Positions 40,882 through 48,356 of a stretch of DNA of 64,000 bases are shown in pieces. Made by a program: the position numbers and the translations under genes. Below the pieces are notes generated by a model that saw only the letters and a list, made by a program, of their open reading frames with translations, did not search any database and was not told the DNA's origin. This stretch comes from RYN-230 sp963717125 (GTDB taxonomy: Bacteria > Actinomycetota > Actinomycetes > Streptosporangiales > Streptosporangiaceae), in assembly GCA_963717125.1 (NCBI GenBank), contig CAVQVG010000017.1, forward strand, positions 372,001-436,000. Direction: 5' to 3'. How positions within the stretch are numbered: the stretch's first letter is position 1; each line of letters begins with the position of its first letter.

Positions 40882-42525
40882 GTGGATCATTTACGGGAGG
40901 CATCGGTCGTGGGGGGCCGATTCCGGCTGATCGAGCCGGTCGGGGCCGGAGGTCCCGGCGGGGTATGGCGGGCTGCCGACTTGACGGCGCGCCATGAGGT
41001 GGCGGTCAAGGCGCTCGCCGCGCACGCGGCGGGCGACGCGGTGGCTCAGGCCAGGTTCCGCCTGGTGGCGCGCACCGTGCTGCAGCTCACCGATCCCGGG
41101 ATCGCTCAGGTCCGGGAGTTCGGCGAGGCGGAACTGCCGGGGGGCGCTGCGGTCCCCTACCTGGTCCGTGACCTGATCCCGGGGCGGACGCTGGGGGAGC
41201 GGCTGCGGGCCGGACCACTGCCGGCCGGCGAGGCGCTCCGCGTGGTGGCCGCGGCCGCGGCCGCGCTGGCGGCCGCGCACCGGGCGGGCATCGCGCACGG
41301 GCACCTGGTGCCCGCCAACATCATCCTGGCGCCAGGCGGCCTGCGGGTGACCGACTTCGGCCTGTGGGCGTTGCGCCCGCGGCCCGATGAGGACCGGGCC
41401 CCCGGCGCGCTCTCCTACGCCGCGCCAGAACTCGCCGAGGGCGGCCCGGCCACCCCGGCCGCTGACATGTACGCGCTCGGCGTGGTGTTCCTGGCCTGCC
41501 TGGCCGGGATCGGGCCCGGCGGCCTCACCCCGGGCCAGGTGGACAGCCCGGCTGACCCCACCGCGCGGGCCGAGGCCGCCGGCCTGGGCGGCTCAGCCCA
41601 CCCGGCCGGTGCGGCCGCGGAGCACGCGCCCATCGACGACCAGGCGCTGGACATGGTGCCGGCCGGCCTGGCCGCGCTGTGGGCGGCCTGCCTCGGGCCG
41701 AACCCGGCGGAACGGCCCAGCGCCGCGCACGCCGCGGTGATGTCCCGGCAGGCGCTGGCCAGCAGCCGCGCCGCGACGTCCTGGTCCGCCGCGACCGCGG
41801 ACCAGGACGCACCCCCGGCCTGCCCGATCCCGGCCGGCCCGGCTCCGGCCGGCCCGGCTCCGGCCGGCGCGATCCCAGTCGGCTCGGCCCAGCCCGGCGG
41901 CGCCGTCCCGCTGGCCGAGCCCGCCGCCGCGGCCGGCCCGCCCGCGCCGCCGGGGACCGGACCAGCGGCCCGGCCGGGCACCCGGCGCGCCCGGGCCCGG
42001 CGCAGGCGGCTGATAACGGTGGGCGGCGTGGCCACCGTCGGCACCGCCGCGGCGGCCGTGGTGGCCGTGCTGCTCGCCACCTCACCCGGGCCGCGGCCGG
42101 CCAGCACGGCCTCCTCCACCACGGCCGCGGCCACCAGCCGCCCGGTCGTGGCCGGGCCCAGCCCGGCCGGCACCGGCCAGCTGCCCACCCCCGAAGCGAC
42201 GTCACCGGTGCTGGCCACCACCACCCCGACGGCCAAACGGATCCCCCTCTCCCCGCTGGCCGCGATCAATCAGCTGTCCCGGACCATCGCCGCGGACGTG
42301 GCGTCCGGGCAGGTCCGGCAGGACGTCGGGGTGGACTTCGACAACCTCATCCAGCCGGTCAGGACGGCGCTGGCCGCGGGCCAGCGGGCCCCGGTCGCCC
42401 AGCTCGCCACCACGCTGCGGGAGAAACTCTGGACCCGGGTGAGCGAAGGCGCGGTCACCGTGAGCGCGGCCACGGTGCTCAACGACGAGATCACCGCGCT
42501 CGCCCGCAGCGGCGCAACCGGCTAG
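40882..42525 (+). CDS. membrane Ser/Thr kinase homologue with degenerate catalytic loop (pseudokinase)
   Basis: Protein of 547 residues with an N-terminal protein-kinase domain. The Gly loop VGAGGPGGVW, the ATP-site Lys43 in VAVKAL, DFG (158-160) and APE (YAAPELAEGG) are kept. The catalytic HRDLKPxN loop reads HGHLVPAN, with the catalytic Asp replaced by His141 and the Lys by Val. A Pro/Ala/Gly-rich linker precedes one membrane helix (ITVGGVATVGTAAAAVVAVLLATS) and an extracellular domain of about 150 residues, rich in Thr/Ser then helical (NQLSRTIAADVASGQVRQDVG). The GTG start has no ribosome site, so translation may be leaderless. Divergent from the STAND regulator. Confidence 0.82.
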   Translation: MDHLREASVVGGRFRLIEPVGAGGPGGVWRAADLTARHEVAVKALAAHAAGDAVAQARFRLVARTVLQLTDPGIAQVREFGEAELPGGAAVPYLVRDLIPGRTLGERLRAGPLPAGEALRVVAAAAAALAAAHRAGIAHGHLVPANIILAPGGLRVTDFGLWALRPRPDEDRAPGALSYAAPELAEGGPATPAADMYALGVVFLACLAGIGPGGLTPGQVDSPADPTARAEAAGLGGSAHPAGAAAEHAPIDDQALDMVPAGLAALWAACLGPNPAERPSAAHAAVMSRQALASSRAATSWSAATADQDAPPACPIPAGPAPAGPAPAGAIPVGSAQPGGAVPLAEPAAAAGPPAPPGTGPAARPGTRRARARRRRLITVGGVATVGTAAAAVVAVLLATSPGPRPASTASSTTAAATSRPVVAGPSPAGTGQLPTPEATSPVLATTTPTAKRIPLSPLAAINQLSRTIAADVASGQVRQDVGVDFDNLIQPVRTALAAGQRAPVAQLATTLREKLWTRVSEGAVTVSAATVLNDEITALARSGATG

Positions 42526-42550
42526 CCACCAGCCGGCGTTAGGCAGGACA

Positions 42551-42596
42551 TGACTGAATCATTCAGGTACACCCGACTGCCTGAATGCATCAGTCA
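42551..42596. terminator. imperfect 17-bp hairpin between convergent genes
   Basis: Arms 42551-42567 and 42580-42596 pair at 15 of 17 positions around a 12-base loop. The left arm alone contains the palindrome CTGAAT-C-ATTCAG. It may terminate the kinase gene, or act as a protein-binding site, since a near-copy (TGACTGAATCTTTCAG) occurs at 51969-51984. Confidence 0.6.
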
Positions 42597-42632
42597 CGCA
42601 GTGCGGCGCGGTGCGGTGCGGGGCGGGAATGG

Positions 42633-42667
42633 GGCGGGGCCGCCCGCGCGAAGCGGACGGCCCCGCC
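42633..42667 (-). terminator. GC-rich terminator hairpin of the FN3-CBM2 glycosidase gene
   Basis: GGCGGGGCCG at 42633-42642 pairs with CGGCCCCGCC at 42658-42667 around a 15-base loop, 20 bases beyond the stop of the minus-strand glycosidase. No U-tract follows, as is common in actinomycetes. Confidence 0.6.
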
Positions 42668-42686
42668 AGCAGCGGAGGGTAGGGGA

Positions 42687-44839
42687 TCAGTCGTTGGCGC
42701 AGGCGGTGCCGTTCACCGAGAGCACGGTGGGCGCCGTGTCCTGGCCGGTGTCGGTGCCGTTGAAGCCGATGGTCGCCGAACCTCCGTTCGCGGCCAGGGT
42801 CGAATTCCAGCTCGCCGCGTTCACCGTGACGCTCGAACCGCTCTGCGTCCAGGTGCCGTCCCAGCCGTCGGCCACCGCCTCACCGGCCGCCGGGAACGTG
42901 AACGTGAGCGTCCACGGGTTGATCGCTGCGGCGCCCTTGTTGGTGATGGTGATCGACGCGCCGAACCCGCCCGGCCAGCTGCTGGTCACCGCGTAGTGCA
43001 CCGCGCAGCTGCTGTTGGCCGGCGGTGGCACGGTGAACGTCGCCGGCGGGGACGGCAGCGAGGTGTTGCCGTGGCTGTCCACCGCGACCACGTTGTAGGT
43101 GTAGCTGTTCCCGATGGTCAGCCCGGTCAGCGACAACGACGTGGTCGAGGTGTTGCCGACCAGCGTGCTGGCCCCGTTGCTGCCCTCCTGGTAGACGTTG
43201 TAGGAGGCCACCGGGTAGGTCCCGGCCGAGGCGGCGGTCCAGGACAGCGTCGCGGTCCCCGACGTGTTGCTGGACGTGCTGGAGGACAGCCCGGACACGG
43301 TGGGCTGGCCGGGCGCGCCCGGCGCGGTGACGCCGGTGCCGCCGCTGCCCGGGATCTGCACCACGGTCAGCGAGTACGGCGCGACCGTGACCGACGAGGT
43401 CGAGGTCTGCGTCGCGCTGGTGATCGAGGTGGCGTTGTTGGCCAGCGTGTACACGGTCGGCGAGCCGGACGGGGTGAACCCGTTGTAGCCGAGGCTGACC
43501 GTGTAGGAGTTGCTCGGGTCCTCGTTGTCGATCAGCACATCCAGGCTGCCGCCCGCCCGGCGCACCGCGTGCACCCGGACCAGCGCGTTACTGGAGGTGG
43601 AGGTGACCATCTCGTCGCCCGGCGCGCCCAGCTTGGTCAGCATCTCGATGCCGTAGTACGGCGCGAACGGGGTGTCCACGGCCGGCTCGGCCGTCCCGCC
43701 GTAGTCGGTGTTGTTGGAGAAGATGCCCTGGTCGCCGTAGTCGGTGGCGCCGTCCACCGTGCTGACCGTGCCTTCCCCGTTGTGCTCGTTCCACCAGTCC
43801 ACGTTGCTGACACCGTTCTCCAGCCAGGTCATGTACATGTCGGCCGCGAACAGCGCGCCGGGCTGGGTGTCCATGTCGATGGACGAGTTGGTCTCGGTGA
43901 CCAGCACCGGCACGCTGGCCGCGTTGCTGATCCCGGCGTACTGGCTGATCTGGCTGTGCAGCGTGCTGACGACCCCGGCGATGTCCTGCGGGTCGGTCAG
44001 CATCCCGGCGGTGGACGATCCGCCCGGGTAGTAGTGCACGATCACGCACTGGGTGGCCGAGCCGAGCGCGGTCAGCACGGTCTGGTTCCACGACTGCGGG
44101 TACTCGGAGTTCGTCACGCCGTCCGGCCAGAACCCGGGCGTGGTGAGCACCACGCACACCTTGGCGTTGGCGTCCACCGCGTGGATCGCGGAGATGTACT
44201 GCTTGACGTTGGCCGCGTACTCGGCCGGGCCGCAGTTGTAGGTCTGCGACGGCTCGCTGCCCACCGTGACCGGGGTGCCGTTCAGCGACGTGTTGCAGTG
44301 CGAGTCGGCCTCCCAGTTGGCCCCGTAGGTGCCGTTGCCGTAGACCTCGTTGCCGACCTCCCAGTACTGGATGCCGTAGTTGTTGGTCACGTCGGCGTCC
44401 TGGACCCAGGCCGCGGCCAGCGCCGGCGTGCCGGTGCCGTAGTTGACGGTGATGATCGGCTGCGCGCCGGCCCCTGGGCCGTGCCCATGAAGCTGCTGAA
44501 GCTGGTGCCCGGGGCCACGTACCCGCTGTCGGCGGCGGTGTCGGTCTGCCAGTTGTAGATGTCCGAGAAGGACCCGCCCGGGTAGCGCAGCGCGTCGACG
44601 CCCGCCGCCTTGAGCAGGCCCGGGATCGCGGTGTCGTTCATGTCGCCGTCGTAGACGGCGGTGTTCAGCCCGATCGCGCTGGCCGGGATGGTGCCCAGCC
44701 CGGCGGTCGCGTTCACGGTCACCGCGTCCGTCAGCGTGGCCGCCTGAGCGTGCTGGGCGGCGGCGCCCGCTAACCCGCCGGCGCTCAGCACGAACACGGC
44801 CAGCACGGCGAGACTTCTTCGGGTCAATCGGTGCTGCAT
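42687..44839 (-). CDS. secreted arabinofuranosidase-like glycosidase with FN3 and CBM2, apparent frameshift
   Basis: Signal peptide MQHRLTRRSLAVLAVFVLS..AQAAT, then a TIM-barrel glycosidase resembling GH51/GH39-type alpha-L-arabinofuranosidases: GLNTAVYDGDMND, LRYPGGSFSDIYNW, the acid/base region YWEVGNEVYG and a probable nucleophile in VPVLVTETNSS. It continues into an FN3 domain (APGQPTVSGLSSS to ATFTVPP) and a C-terminal CBM2 (SSCAVHYAVTSSWPGGF to VNGTAC) with the typical surface Trp. The upstream frame ends as nonsense after SSFMGTAQG. Restoring one base in the CCCC run at 44471-44474 makes a 717-residue protein with the bridging sequence GAGAQPIITVNYGTGTPALA. It probably acts on arabinan or arabinoxylan outside the cell. 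Confidence 0.85.
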
Positions 44840-45136
44840 CGCGGCCTCCTCGCGATCCTCAGCCGCCCCGCCATACGCGGCAGCCGTCAGGACTTTCGTA
44901 GGAGCACGCCCGCCCGCCGTCCAGGCGCATTGTCGAAGCGCTTCCGTGAGTCACCGGCCTTCGTTATAAAGTCCCAGTTCAGAACGCCAGTGCTCGGCTG
45001 ATGACGCCCGCCGGGGCGACGCCATGAAATGTAACCAAGCCCGCCGTTCACCCCGGGGTGGCGCGCAGCCCCTACTCCGGCGGACTAGGCTCGCCATCGT
45101 CCACTGCGATTGGGCCAGACCCAGGAGCGAGGCACC
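44840..45136. promoter_or_regulatory. divergent promoter with LacI-type palindrome GAAGCGCTTC
   Basis: Nearly 300 bases between the glycosidase (left) and a DUF574 methyltransferase (right). GAAGCGCTTC at 44935-44944 is a perfect ten-base palindrome with the central GCGC seen in LacI/GalR operators, about 100 bases upstream of the glycosidase ATG. The sequence around 44955-44985 (TTCGTTATAAAGTCCC) is the AT-richest part and could contain a promoter. Ribosome site AGGAGCGAGG precedes the GTG at 45137. Confidence 0.55.
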
Positions 45137-45943
45137 GTGACTGATGATTCGCCTCCCAGCCAGCAGCCGCCCGGATTAGACACCTCCGTGCCGCACTCGG
45201 CCCGGGTCTGGAACTACTGGCTCGGCGGCCAGGACAACTACCCGCCCGACCGGATGGTCGGCGACCAGGTGATGGCGATGTTCCCGGACATCACCCGGCT
45301 GGCCCGGGCCGACCGGGCGTTCCTCGGCCGTGCCGTCCGGTACCTGGCCGGTGTGGCCGGCCTCCGCCAGTTCCTCGACGTCGGCACCGGCCTGCCGACC
45401 GCGGACAACACGCACCAGGTCGCCCAGGCGATCGCCGCCGATTCGCGCATCGTCTACGTGGACAACGACCCGCTGGTGCTGGCGCACGCCCGGGCCCTGC
45501 TGACCAGCACGCCCGAGGGTGCCAGCGACTACATCGACGCGGACCTGCGCGACCCGGCCGCGATTCTGGCCCAGGCGTCCCGCACGCTGGACTTCAGCCA
45601 GCCGGTGGCGCTGATGATGCTGGGCATCGCCGGCAATCTGCCGGACGCCAGCCGGCCGGAGTCGATCATCAGGCAGCTGATGAGCCCGCTGCCGTCTGGC
45701 AGCTATCTCGCGCTCAGCGACGGGGTCAACACCAGCGCGACGTTCACCGAGGCGGTCCGGCACTACAACGAGAGCTCGGCCAACACCTACCATCCGCGCA
45801 GCCCGGAGCAGCTCACCGGGTTCTTCGACGGCCTGGACCTGGTCCCGCCCGGCGTGGTCGAGCTGAACCACTGGCGGCCGGAGACCAGCCCGGCGAGCCA
45901 GGACGAGGTGCCCGGGATGGGCGGCGTAGCCCGGAAGCCGTGA
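45137..45943 (+). CDS. DUF574 SAM-dependent methyltransferase
   Basis: Second PF04672-type methyltransferase, 268 residues. ARVWNYWLGGQDNYPPDRM, the SAM loop FLDVGTGLPTADNTHQVA and VYVDNDPLVLAHARALL are conserved, and the C-terminus ends normally at NHWRPE plus a short tail, unlike the copy at 36867. GTG at 45137 is chosen for its AGGAGCGAGG ribosome site. Cellular role unknown; genomes of this group often hold many copies. It lies inside the cell-wall degradation island but has no obvious link to it. Confidence 0.9.
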   Translation: MTDDSPPSQQPPGLDTSVPHSARVWNYWLGGQDNYPPDRMVGDQVMAMFPDITRLARADRAFLGRAVRYLAGVAGLRQFLDVGTGLPTADNTHQVAQAIAADSRIVYVDNDPLVLAHARALLTSTPEGASDYIDADLRDPAAILAQASRTLDFSQPVALMMLGIAGNLPDASRPESIIRQLMSPLPSGSYLALSDGVNTSATFTEAVRHYNESSANTYHPRSPEQLTGFFDGLDLVPPGVVELNHWRPETSPASQDEVPGMGGVARKP

Positions 45944-45952
45944 GCAGCCCGG

Positions 45953-46990
45953 TCAGCCGGAGTCGCGGATGACCAGCTCAGTGTCCAGGATGATGTGCGC
46001 GGGCTGCTGGCCGCCCCGGGCGATGAGGGCCAGCAGTTCGGCCGCCATCCGGGCGCCCATCGCCTCGACCGGCTGCCGGATCGTGGTCAGCTTCGGGTCG
46101 GTGTGCTGGGCCAGCGGGGAGTCCTCGAAGCCGATGACCGCGATGTCGTCGGGCACCCGGCGGCCCATCCGCCGCAACGCGCCGAGCACACCGGCGGCCA
46201 TCAGGTCGGACGCGGCGAACACGGCGTCGATACCGGGCCGCCGGTCGAGCAGCCGGTACAGGCCGTGCTCGGCCGACACCCGGCCGAAGTCACCGAACAC
46301 GATCAGGCCGGGGTCGGTCAGCCCGGCCTCGTTCATGGCCGCGCGGTAGCCGGCCAGCCGGTCCGCCCCGGGCGCCATGTCCGGCGGCCCCGCGATCGTC
46401 GCGATCGTGGTCCGGCCGGCCTTGAGCAGGTATTCCACCGCCATCTTGGCCCCGCCCGCGTTGTCCGCGTCGACGTAGGAGATCCCGTCGTCGTTGCCGA
46501 ACGAGCGCCCGGCCAGCAGCACCGGGACGCCTAGGCTGCGCAGGTCGAGCGGCCGCTTCCCGTGCATGCTGACCAGCAGGGCCCCGTCCACGTGGCCGCT
46601 GCGCAGGTACCGGGAGGCGATCTGGTAGTCGCGCGGCGAGTGCGCGGTGAGCAGCACCAGCTGGATGCCGCGGGCGGACAGCTCCCGGCTGACGCTGCGC
46701 AGCATCAGCGGGAAGAACGGCTCGGAGAAGACGCGGGCGTTGTCCTCGCAGACCATGAACGCGATCGACCCGGTGCCGCGCGACGCGGACGCCCGCGGCG
46801 CCCGGTTGCGCACGTAACCGAGGTGCGCGATGGCCGCCTCGACCTGCTGCCGCGTCTCCGGCCGCACCCGGGCCGAACCAGTCAGCACCCGGGACGCGGT
46901 CGCTGGGGACACCCCAGCCTGCCTAGCGACGTCAGCGAGTTTGGGCCGTAATTTGGTGTCGCCCGGCACGCCAGCCTCCTCGCCAGCCAT
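45953..46990 (-). CDS. LacI-family transcriptional regulator
   Basis: Repressor of 345 residues. The N-terminal helix-turn-helix reads LADVARQAGVSPATASRVLTGSARV with the hinge ETRQQVEAAIAHLGYVRN, followed by a periplasmic-binding-like effector domain (GSIAFMVCEDNARVF, SYVDADNAGGAKMAVEYLL, AVFAASDLMAAGVLGAL, TTIRQPVEAMGARMAAELL). ATG at 46990 leaves a short head before the HTH; further upstream sequence is not conserved-looking. It lies between the glycosidase/methyltransferase pair and the FKBP and GH48 genes, so it probably controls local cellulase genes in response to an oligosaccharide. Confidence 0.92.
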   Translation of the reverse strand: MAGEEAGVPGDTKLRPKLADVARQAGVSPATASRVLTGSARVRPETRQQVEAAIAHLGYVRNRAPRASASRGTGSIAFMVCEDNARVFSEPFFPLMLRSVSRELSARGIQLVLLTAHSPRDYQIASRYLRSGHVDGALLVSMHGKRPLDLRSLGVPVLLAGRSFGNDDGISYVDADNAGGAKMAVEYLLKAGRTTIATIAGPPDMAPGADRLAGYRAAMNEAGLTDPGLIVFGDFGRVSAEHGLYRLLDRRPGIDAVFAASDLMAAGVLGALRRMGRRVPDDIAVIGFEDSPLAQHTDPKLTTIRQPVEAMGARMAAELLALIARGGQQPAHIILDTELVIRDSG

Positions 46991-47290
46991 TTCCCGGTGG
47001 CGCGGAATTAGGCGGCGCAGGCCATCGGAAGTGGCGTGGGTGCCTATGTCGCGCACCAGCTTTGTATCGAGAGTGTTACGGATATGCAAACTCTCTGCTG
47101 AATGTTCCGGCTAAATTCACTGCCCTGTCAAGGGGCAAAACCAGGCAATCGCGGCACAGTGCATGCCCAGTCAGCGCAGCCACAAGGGCCATGAAAGTTT
47201 CATAGCGACGCTACCTGGGATCTTTACCTACCGGGTGGCCGAACGGCGTGGCCGAACGGCGTGGCCGAACGGTGCGGCGGAACGGTGTGG
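46991..47290. promoter_or_regulatory. promoter region of the LacI gene with ATGAAA-G-TTTCAT palindrome
   Basis: Contains ATGAAA-G-TTTCAT (47191-47203), a perfect 13-base palindrome about a central G, and an AATGTTCCGG..TTCAC word (47101-47120) that recurs before the GH6 gene. Both are locally AT-rich and fit operator sites, possibly for autoregulation. The distal end carries a 13-base tandem repeat. Confidence 0.5.
47235..47286. repeat. four tandem 13-bp repeats downstream of the FKBP gene
   Basis: GTGGCCGAACGGC occurs twice exactly, then as GTGGCCGAACGGT, then degenerate GCGGCGGAACGGT, ending five bases before the FKBP stop codon on the minus strand. Confidence 0.85.
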
Positions 47291-48214
47291 TCAGACCGCG
47301 GCCAGGATGTCGATAACGAAGACGAGCGTGTCGTGGCCGTTGACGTCGGGCGGGTTACCGGCCTGCCCGTAGCCGAGCCGGGGCGGCAGGACGAGCAGCA
47401 CCCGGCTGCCTACCGGCAGGCCACGCAGGCCCGTGTCCCACCCCGGGATGACCTGCCCAGAGCCGAGCACGAACGACTCCGGGAAGCCGCGCGTCCAGGT
47501 CGAGTCGAACACCTTCCCGGTGCGCCATACCGCGCCCGTGTCCTGGGCCACGACGGTCTGGCCGGTCTGCAGCGGCTTGCCGTGCCCGCGGATCAGCACC
47601 TGCTGGAAGAGCTTGCTGGGCGGGGTGGCCTTGGCCGGGATAGTGATCACCGGCCCGTGGCTGCCGTCGGCCACCTGGGGCAGCCCCGGGCCTGGGCGGT
47701 ACGGCGTGGCCGTGCCGGCGGCCTGCCCGTGCTGCGGCATCGCGCCCAGCAGATCGAACACGAACACCAGCGTGTCGGTGCTCATGACGTTGGCCTGCGG
47801 GTCACCCTTGCGGCCGAAGCCGTAGCGCGGCGGCACCACCATCAGCACCCGGCTGCCGACGCGCTGCCCGGCCAGGTGCCGCCAGGCGGGCAGGCCAGAT
47901 CGCAGCGGCAGGCCCTGCGGCTGCCGGTCGGTGTAGCTGTCCACCACCTCCCGGTCCCCGGCCCACACCTTGCCCTCCACGTTGAACAGCACGTAGTCGT
48001 CCGGCTGGACGACCGGGCCGCGGCCCGGGATGACGGTCTGCACGATCAGCTGGCTGGATGGGTGCCCAGCCGGGATGTTGATCAGCGGGTCGGTCCCGAA
48101 CCGGCCGGTGACCCCGGGCATCGGCCCCGGACTGGCGCCGCTTCCGCATCCGGCCGCGGTCGCCATCGCGAGCAGCAGCACGGTCAGCATCACGCAGCGT
48201 CGCAGCACAGTCAT
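47291..48214 (-). CDS. two-domain FKBP-type peptidyl-prolyl isomerase lipoprotein
   Basis: Lipoprotein of 307 residues. The signal sequence VMLTVLLLAMATAAGCGSG ends in a lipobox. Two FKBP domains follow. The first (VQPDDYVLFNVEGKVW..DSYTDRQPQ..SRVLMVVPPRYGFG) has some usual aromatic ligand positions altered. The second (QTVVAQDTGAVWRTGKVFDSTW..VIPGWDTGLRGLPVGSRVLLVLPPRLGYG) is better conserved. It would catalyse prolyl isomerisation outside the membrane. Positioned beside Pro-rich-linker cellulases, it may help fold exported enzymes, which is inference. Confidence 0.9.
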   Translation of the reverse strand: MTVLRRCVMLTVLLLAMATAAGCGSGASPGPMPGVTGRFGTDPLINIPAGHPSSQLIVQTVIPGRGPVVQPDDYVLFNVEGKVWAGDREVVDSYTDRQPQGLPLRSGLPAWRHLAGQRVGSRVLMVVPPRYGFGRKGDPQANVMSTDTLVFVFDLLGAMPQHGQAAGTATPYRPGPGLPQVADGSHGPVITIPAKATPPSKLFQQVLIRGHGKPLQTGQTVVAQDTGAVWRTGKVFDSTWTRGFPESFVLGSGQVIPGWDTGLRGLPVGSRVLLVLPPRLGYGQAGNPPDVNGHDTLVFVIDILAAV

Positions 48215-48356
48215 CGTTTCCCATCCTCGGCAGCGCAGGGCCAATTCCCGAGTCGCGCACTCGGGAAAGCAGGTCATTGGGGCCGGGGCAGGCCCGCGGG
48301 AATGCCCACGGGACTGCCCCGGCCGTTCGTTACCCCGAATTGCGGATATGCACGGC

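Noticed and set aside
42585..44558. Plus-strand frame of 657 codons antisense to the arabinofuranosidase-like gene
   Set aside because: Val/Arg/Gly-rich shadow; the minus strand encodes GH, FN3 and CBM2 modules.
47235..47286. CRISPR array
   Set aside because: Repeats are 13 bases and contiguous, without spacers or cas genes.
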